Assembly: GCA_012295275.1 (NCBI GenBank)
Contig: CM022671.1
Coordinates: 22,775,322 to 22,790,321 of the forward strand
Origin: Chrysomallon squamiferum
Taxonomy: Eukaryota > Mollusca > Gastropoda > Neomphalida > Peltospiridae
DNA length: 15,000 nucleotides
Direction of reading: 5' to 3'
Part shown: piece by piece, positions 10,507 to 15,000 of the stretch
Numbering within the stretch: the stretch's first letter is position 1
Layout: each line of letters begins with the position of its first letter
Translations under genes and position numbers: made by a program
The notes under the pieces: model-generated
Database searches by the model: none
What the model was told of the DNA's origin: nothing
The model's input: the letters and a program-made list of their open reading frames with translations, nothing else

Positions 10507-10546
10507 TTCATAATTTTGATTGTCCGTTAAGCTGACACTGTTTGAT

Positions 10547-10622
10547 TTACGTCCATTGATTGCTTAGAATGTATGAAACAAGAAATGTTATCAAAGACAT
10601 TGTCAGGAGGGCTGATGCATTT
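10547..10622 (-). CDS. Gene B last exon: hydrophobic tail, likely GPI signal
   Basis: A strong acceptor, ctgtttctttcttttcag, precedes a 76-base coding stretch that joins the previous exon in phase (GG|A gives Gly371). It codes [18 protein letters not shown], five polar or mixed residues, and a TAA stop at 10549-10547. Small residues (N, S, A, G) just before a hydrophobic run of about 17 residues at the very end is the arrangement of a GPI-attachment signal. A short single-pass membrane anchor is the alternative. The exon was found from the splice site and phase; no long ORF marks it, so I am less sure of it than of the domain exons. Confidence 0.7.
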
Positions 10623-11658
10623 CTGAAAAGAAAGAAACAGAAATGAAATTTTATATTTATTAATATATACATACTGCGAAAACGTTCAGTAACGTAACAA
10701 ATTAATTCCCTTTCTTATTATTGTACCAGAAATACTGTTTGAAATACTGATGTTATTGTGTTTGATATTCTTCGATAATTCCCATATCGATATGGAAGTT
10801 AATGAAAACAGTTCATTGCTTTGTAGAGATATCAAATTGCAAGAATTTAGTAAAGTCAGAAATATTTTCGTCTTAAGGTGAAGTATTTTAGAAATGTTCA
10901 GGTAAATTATGTAATTATTAAAAGAAGAAAGAATGAGAAAAAACTGGTAAGACTATTTCAAAGATAACATTTGATATAAAACTGCATATTCAGTTACAGT
11001 TTATAGATTAAGAGAAATGAAATTAATGTTAATTCATTTTATTAATTAAATATACTGAAGTAATCGCAAAGAACATAAAATGAACAGAAATATTTCACTA
11101 AATTCTTACCCAGCCGAGTTACAGGGTACACACAGCCAAACCGGAAGTTCTTGTTGCGTCAATCGATTGACTGGTTTCCGTTGCAGGTAACTCATAAGTA
11201 GAAAACTATAAACAGAAATTAAATACAATTATTTAAAAAAAAAATAAAAAGTTATTAAAACATAAATTAAAAATTAAATTTTATTATTATTTATGTATTT
11301 ATAATAATAATAATAATAATAATAATAATTTTATTATTTTGTTATTTTATTGTCCCCAAGGCAATGTAGCCACTTCAAGATTATGTATTATTGTTTTATT
11401 AGATCTTACAGAAAAGTCAATATGCTGTGCCTATGTCGTCACTATAGCTACGTTATCTCTTACGTCATGACGACTCAGACAATGATTTACCTGGAGTTGG
11501 ATACGAGGTAGAAGTTGTCCTGAGTGTGACGTACTGCATATCGGGCGTCGCTCGGTATTCCCTGCCAGAACCGATCTATTCTTTCTACAGACGTCCTGTA
11601 CGTCCTGTACGTCCTCTTGTCGTCTAAGTCATACTCCCACCAGTACCGAGACTGCGTA

Positions 11659-11706
<48 letters not shown>

Positions 11707-13485
11707 TATGTATATATATATATATGTATGTATGTACGTATTTCAATAAATAAGTATTATGTGTGTATAGTGTGTAATAATGCATGCATGCATGTACGTA
11801 CGTGTAGTTAGTATTAGTAGTGTGTGTAATGTTATGTATGTATATATATATGTGTGTGTATATATATGTATATACGTACGTATTAAATAAGTATTATGTG
11901 TGTGTATGATTGTATACATATGTACGCACGTATTATACGAATACTGAAATTTAAAATAACAAAAACTCACCCCAAACAAAAATACACGCCTGTCATCTCT
12001 GTAGTTTATCACAAATCTTGGTTTTTCCATGAAGTTTCGTCGAGGTACGTCAAACGGATAATTTTCATCTAGCTTGAAATTCGTGTATCTCCACACCTTG
12101 AAATCTGACAACAAACAACGTTAGAAATTACAAACAGTGAAATGACTCGGATCTTCAGTATCATAGAAACGCGTTATCCCTTTAATGGAACAGCCAGATA
12201 CAGCTGTCATTAAACACTACTGCAAATCAGTTTCATGCTAACATTCAGCTGTCCTTAAATACAATGTTACTCTAATGTCATTTGACTTTGTATACAATGC
12301 GTTTCAGCAAATGATGACATCATTTCCTGTAATAATAACGCACGCGACAGGATTTAATTCATTATAATTATAACACTAATTTAAATTAAAGTCGGAAGTT
12401 ACAAACGTTCATATGTGCTAGACATACTATAGGTACACGATTGATTTTTCTTTTAAATTTTTAAAAATATTTAATTATTTATTTATTTTTAGATTTTAAA
12501 TTCATTAATTTATATTTAATTTTTAATTTATCGATGTAGACTGTATTAATAAACTTACACCATAATGTTATACTAATATATTTCATTTAATCATTTAATT
12601 TACGTTTAATATTTGTCTAATTTGGATTTCTGTTTATGATACGGTTATTTTGAGGTTAGTTTTCAAGTCATGATTAAATAAAATAAAAAAAATCTGGAAT
12701 AGTCTGAAATTTTCCACGAAAAAAAAAGTCTTAAATAAAATAGTCAATTATCTGTTACCTTTAATAAAATAGATTCGAGAGGTGCCGTGTTTGGCGAATG
12801 CGACGTCAACGTTAGATGGCGCTTCAGGAAAAACGTCATCGATTGGTTTAGGGTAACCGGAAACCACACCTTGCTCGTTGATTTTGTAAACCTCGGATCC
12901 TTTAAACCCGTAAAAGTATCCGTCATCAGCTGATTTTAAAATAAATAAAAAAAAATAAATAAAATAAAATAAAATTAAATTAAATTAAATTAAATATAAA
13001 ACTAAATTAAATTAAATATTATTAAAATCAGTTAAATTAATTAAATGTAATTTGTCCTCTCCTAGTATTAATTTTTTTTCACTTTTTCCATTTCATATAA
13101 GTTTATTTAACTTTATCTAACATAAAACGTCAAGATTTCAATTTTTATAGCTGCACGACTACGCCGAAATGAGATATTTTATTTAAATAATATTAATTTA
13201 ATTAGCTATATGGAGATAATGAAAAGAAAACTAATGATAATATATTTTTGTTCAGTTCAGATAAAACTGAAGTAATAGCTGACTTTGTATAAAAAAATAA
13301 AAAAATAAAAATAAAATAAAATAAAATAAAAAATAAGAAAAATTAAAAAGGAAATGAAATCAACTTACCGTTCACAACGTCGTCAAATTTGACAGTACAT
13401 GTGTCTTCAGGTTTTTCCGTTGTAGTTTTTGTTGTGGGTTTAATTTTAGAACCTTAAAAAAATATTTAAAAAAATATATTTCCAT

Positions 13486-13518
<33 letters not shown>

Positions 13519-13663
13519 GAACACTTTTATTATTAAATCGTACTTATCATTATATATCAAATTAGTAAAAAAATTTAAAAAAAATAAAAAAAATAAATAA
13601 AAAATAAGTAAATACAAAAAAAAAAAAAAAAAAAAAAAAAACAAACAAACAAAAATAAAACAA

Positions 13664-13720
<57 letters not shown>

Positions 13721-14910
13721 AATAAATAAATAAAATAAAGAATACATATAGTTACCATAAAGGTACTGTATTCCTCTAATATCGTCATAACCGAGATGAG
13801 GTACTTCTTGATTTTGGTACGCAGGAAACATCAGAGCCTTGCGGTCTCCTGTGTGACCCAAGCCCAGGGCGTGTCCAAACTCATGGGCGGCCGCCACCAG
13901 CAGATTACTTCCCCTGTGTCCATTTACCGTCCACACCTCTTCGTTGTCGAAATGGACGTCTCCAGATATCGGCGACAAACCAGGCCCGAAAGCATGAGCA
14001 AGAACGTTGCCTAAAAATGTTAAATAATAAAAAAAAAAAATCATAAAACAATAAAAAAATAATAATAAAAAAATAGTATACTGATTTGAACAAAACGAAG
14101 AAGAAGAAGAAGAAGAAGAAGAAAAAGAAGAATTAGTTAAGATGAAGAAAGACAAAGATGAAGAAAGATAATGAAGAAGAAGATAATTAATGGTTTTGCT
14201 ATAAACCAACCTTTTCCATCAAATGGATTGTTATCGCCATGCTCTCTGACATGGAAAGAAATTTCTATATCAGGATTTTTACTCGTTTCTCTAATTGACA
14301 AAGGTGAAACATCCTGCCATAGCTTAAATGCTCTTCTGAAGAGTTCCCTGCGAAAGAAAAGACATATAATCATCTTAGGGAAACCTCGATTCATTTAAAA
14401 AAAAAATGTTACTCCTATTGTATTATATTATAGTATAGTATATTAATTTGACTGGACGTATTCTAATAGGCACACTGAAACAAAACTGATCTTGCAGTCA
14501 CCACTTTTTTTTACTAAACTCAGAATCAGTAGCTTTTCCCAGCGCAAGGAACAAAACAATTTATAAATTTTATGAACACTCGCACAAACACACCTTGAAC
14601 CTTGAACCTTGAAAAAAATTAACGTGCTAATCAGAGCAAGCTGTTGTGAAGCACGTCTACGACAGGCATGCTTTCTGACAGGTCAGAGGGGTGTGCCTGT
14701 CGCAGACATACACACACAAACGCACATTGATATATACACATTTATGCCTGTTTTGCGGATGGTGTGCGTACAAAATTGCACGTGCATGCATGTTGCGTGC
14801 GTGGAATAGTTTTTAAAAAACGAAAACAACTCACCTTTGTTTTGACTCAGGTAACTGATACGTGAGTTTCTTTAGCTGCCAAGTTAGGTTTGGGTTTTCC
14901 CATTTACGTC
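10547..14910 (-). CDS. Gene B: matrix metalloproteinase, hemopexin type, probable GPI anchor (5' part outside the window)
   Basis: Nine exons join in phase: 14910-14835, 14347-14211, 14010-13756, 13452-13369, 12929-12759, 12104-11971, 11651-11491, 11205-11110 and 10622-10547. They give 395 residues after a split first codon. Residues 1 to about 156 are the zinc endopeptidase domain, with [11 protein letters not shown] at 113-123 and the Met-turn Met at 131. Residues 157-173 are a Thr/Lys/Glu hinge, 174-364 a four-blade hemopexin domain whose end cysteines (174, 364) should form the family's disulfide, and 372-395 a hydrophobic tail. No fibronectin type II insert is present. Family knowledge: such enzymes cleave matrix and cell-surface proteins outside the cell and are kept latent by a PRCGVPD-type propeptide cysteine. 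That propeptide and the signal peptide must lie above 15000. Closest functional parallel is a GPI-anchored MMP (human MMP17/MMP25, fly Mmp2); orthology is not established. Confidence 0.95.
11110..11205 (-). CDS. Gene B exon: end of hemopexin domain
   Basis: A 96-base exon between acceptor aatttctgtttatag and donor GCTGG|GTAAGA. It completes Ser339 (VSNSS, an N-glycosylation sequon) and codes [20 protein letters not shown], then [11 protein letters not shown]. The Trp-Leu-Cys matches the last residues of blade 4, whose Cys should pair with Cys174. A second Cys follows three residues later. If the donor is not used, the frame ends two bases into the intron with GGG TAA (11111-11106), so this exon could also end the protein. 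Confidence 0.88.
11491..11651 (-). CDS. Gene B exon: hemopexin blades 3 and 4
   Basis: A 161-base exon between acceptor attactacgcag and donor TCCAG|GTAAAT. It starts at a codon boundary with [20 protein letters not shown] and goes on to [20 protein letters not shown] and YLVSNS. 'YWWEYD' and '[10 protein letters not shown]...FYLV' are blade signatures. A 9-bp unit is repeated 2.8 times inside the exon (11591-11615), giving RTYRTYRT in the blade loop. The acceptor's upstream tract is a TAA/ATT microsatellite. Confidence 0.92.
11661..11945. repeat. (TAA)n then GTAT/TA/ACGT microsatellite in gene B intron
   Basis: Fifteen TAA/AAT units (11661-11704) run to within about ten bases of the exon at 11651, followed by imperfect GTAT, TA, GT and ACGT blocks to about 11945. 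The pair fills most of the intron between exons 12104-11971 and 11651-11491. Confidence 0.95.
11971..12104 (-). CDS. Gene B exon: hemopexin blades 2 and 3
   Basis: A 134-base exon between acceptor gtttgttgtcag and donor TTTGGG|GTGAGT; it leaves at a codon boundary. It codes [20 protein letters not shown], matching the 'YWRYD....D.GYP..I' blade motif, then [17 protein letters not shown], the first strands of blade 3. The 'PRFVINY' segment replaces the more usual 'VDAAF' start, so this blade is somewhat diverged. A longer open frame carries on past the donor into a GTAT microsatellite; that extension is not coding. Confidence 0.92.
12309..12325. repeat. Short palindrome AAATGATG-a-CATCATTT
   Basis: Perfect 8-bp arms around one base, in the gene B intron between exons 12929-12759 and 12104-11971. 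It includes TGACATCA, one base from a CRE. Confidence 0.6.
12759..12929 (-). CDS. Gene B exon: hemopexin blades 1 and 2
   Basis: A 171-base exon between acceptor tttaaaatcag and donor AAAG|GTAACA. It codes [16 protein letters not shown], then [20 protein letters not shown], then SRIYFIKG. The patterns 'FKG..V..I', 'GYP.PI...FP..P..VD.AF' and 'IYFIKG' are hemopexin blade signatures, covering the end of blade 1 and the start of blade 2. Hemopexin domains in MMPs help select substrate, bind inhibitors and dimerise; which of these applies here is not visible. Confidence 0.93.
12935..13015. repeat. AAAT/TAAAT low-complexity tract
   Basis: (AAAT)n, (AAAAT)n and (TTAAA)n units next to the acceptor of exon 12929-12759. 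A similar (AAAAT)n tract lies at 13289-13350 beside the donor of exon 13452-13369. Confidence 0.8.
13369..13452 (-). CDS. Gene B exon: hinge and first hemopexin cysteine
   Basis: An 84-base exon between acceptor tttttttaag and donor AACG|GTAAGT. It codes [18 protein letters not shown] followed by TVKFDDVVN. The first part is a short, Thr/Lys-rich linker likely to carry O-glycans. The Cys and 'FDDVV' match the usual 'C...FDAV' start of the first hemopexin blade. The exon enters after the first base of a Gly codon and leaves after the first base of an Ala codon, both in phase with its neighbours. Confidence 0.9.
13486..13738. repeat. (AAT)n, A run and (AAAT)n tract in gene B intron
   Basis: (AAT)n at 13486-13516, a long A run at 13617-13641, (AAT)n at 13664-13712 and (AAAT)n to 13738. 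It fills the intron between exons 14010-13756 and 13452-13369 and creates long spurious frames on the minus strand. Confidence 0.95.
13756..14010 (-). CDS. Gene B exon: zinc-binding active site
   Basis: A 255-base exon between acceptor acatttttag and donor TATG|GTAACT. It codes [10 protein letters not shown], then [11 protein letters not shown] (structural zinc and calcium region), then [20 protein letters not shown]. The motif HExxHxxGxxH supplies the three catalytic zinc His and the general-base Glu; KALMFPAY supplies the Met-turn. It ends [11 protein letters not shown], the standard end of the catalytic domain. All catalytic residues are present, so the enzyme should be active. Base composition is clearly higher in G+C than the introns on both sides, which are A/T simple repeats. 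Confidence 0.97.
14096..14185. repeat. (GAA)n microsatellite in gene B intron
   Basis: Imperfect GAA units with AAGAAGATGAAG variants, in the short intron between exons 14347-14211 and 14010-13756; it reads as a TTC pyrimidine tract on the gene strand. Confidence 0.85.
14211..14347 (-). CDS. Gene B exon: middle of catalytic domain
   Basis: The acceptor is tttctttcgcag and the donor AAAAG|GTTGGT; 137 bases, entering one base before codon ELF and leaving after the first base of a Gly codon. The product includes [16 protein letters not shown], the MMP 'AF..W..VTPL.F' helix and strand, then [16 protein letters not shown]. The EHGD His and Asp should be ligands of the structural zinc, and the PFDGKG loop leads into VLAHAF of the next exon. 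A reading frame crossing this exon runs on into flanking intron sequence; splice sites and homology set the borders used here. Confidence 0.93.
14348..14834 (-). other. Gene B intron
   Basis: A 487-base intron, GTGAGT to CGCAG, holding a duplicated cttgaac motif near 14593-14610 and CA-rich stretches near 14706. No further MMP exon is needed, because the flanking exons join with the expected spacing. Confidence 0.8.
14835..14910 (-). CDS. Gene B exon: start of catalytic domain
   Basis: The acceptor (ttttctgttaattag) is followed by 76 coding bases, then the donor AG|GTGAGT. The exon enters with two bases of a split codon and leaves with two. It codes [20 protein letters not shown] and a few more residues, matching the usual opening of MMP catalytic domains (K-W-x4-LTYRI). 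From LTW to the next conserved Trp (in the following exon) there are 28 residues, the same as in my recollection of vertebrate MMPs, so nothing is missing here. It holds an N-glycosylation sequon, NLT. The previous exon, with the end of the propeptide and any furin site, is beyond the right edge. Confidence 0.88.
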
Positions 14911-15000
14911 CTAATTAACAGAAAAATAAATAAAAATAAATTTTAAAAATATGTACATAACGGTGAAAAATGAAAAAATCAACAAACAAAAACAACAGCA

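Noticed and set aside
11743-12114. 123-codon minus-strand ORF
   Set aside because: Only 12104-11971 is an exon. The rest translates the GTAT microsatellite after the GTGAGT donor.
13562-14209. 215-codon minus-strand ORF containing the MMP active site
   Set aside because: Only 14010-13756 is coding. The ends are translated intron A/T repeats; splice sites and family borders cut it on both sides.

Overview
The window reads as nuclear DNA of an invertebrate animal. It is AT-rich, crowded with microsatellites, and carries genes split by short introns with normal GT-AG borders. The style (long GT, GA, CT, AAT and GTAT tracts) would suit a mollusc, perhaps a cephalopod, but no marker here proves the group.

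The firm content is two matrix metalloproteinase (MMP) genes, both on the minus strand. Gene B fills 10547-14910. Nine exons give 395 continuous residues: the catalytic domain from its first strand, the zinc site [11 protein letters not shown], a Thr/Lys-rich hinge, a four-bladed hemopexin domain closed by two cysteines, and a last exon coding a hydrophobic tail. All eight splice junctions keep phase. The tail looks like a GPI-anchor signal, so B probably encodes a membrane-tethered MMP. Its signal peptide and propeptide lie beyond position 15000. Gene A starts near 1075 and runs off the left edge. Its TATA box, signal-peptide exon and first propeptide exon are visible; the rest is outside. 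The two genes are a head-to-tail pair about 9 kb apart, which suggests tandem duplication.

Between them, 1303-10546 is mostly intergenic: simple repeats (an A-rich block at 4200-4985, GT at 5345 and 6235, GA at 6474, AAT at 9283, CT at 10246), a five-unit 20-bp minisatellite at 3085, a 90-bp tandem duplication at 3493, and unique sequence. One stretch, about 6841-8040 on the plus strand, looks like old coding sequence: long stop-poor runs whose protein-like pieces jump between frames. I could not identify it. Just after it, a 47-codon ORF at 8352 begins with a convincing signal peptide, but its gene status is uncertain.

Secreted or membrane MMPs cut extracellular matrix and surface proteins and are made as zymogens. 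If A resembles B, the locus supplies two related pericellular proteases. No rRNA, tRNA, CRISPR array or intact transposon was recognised.
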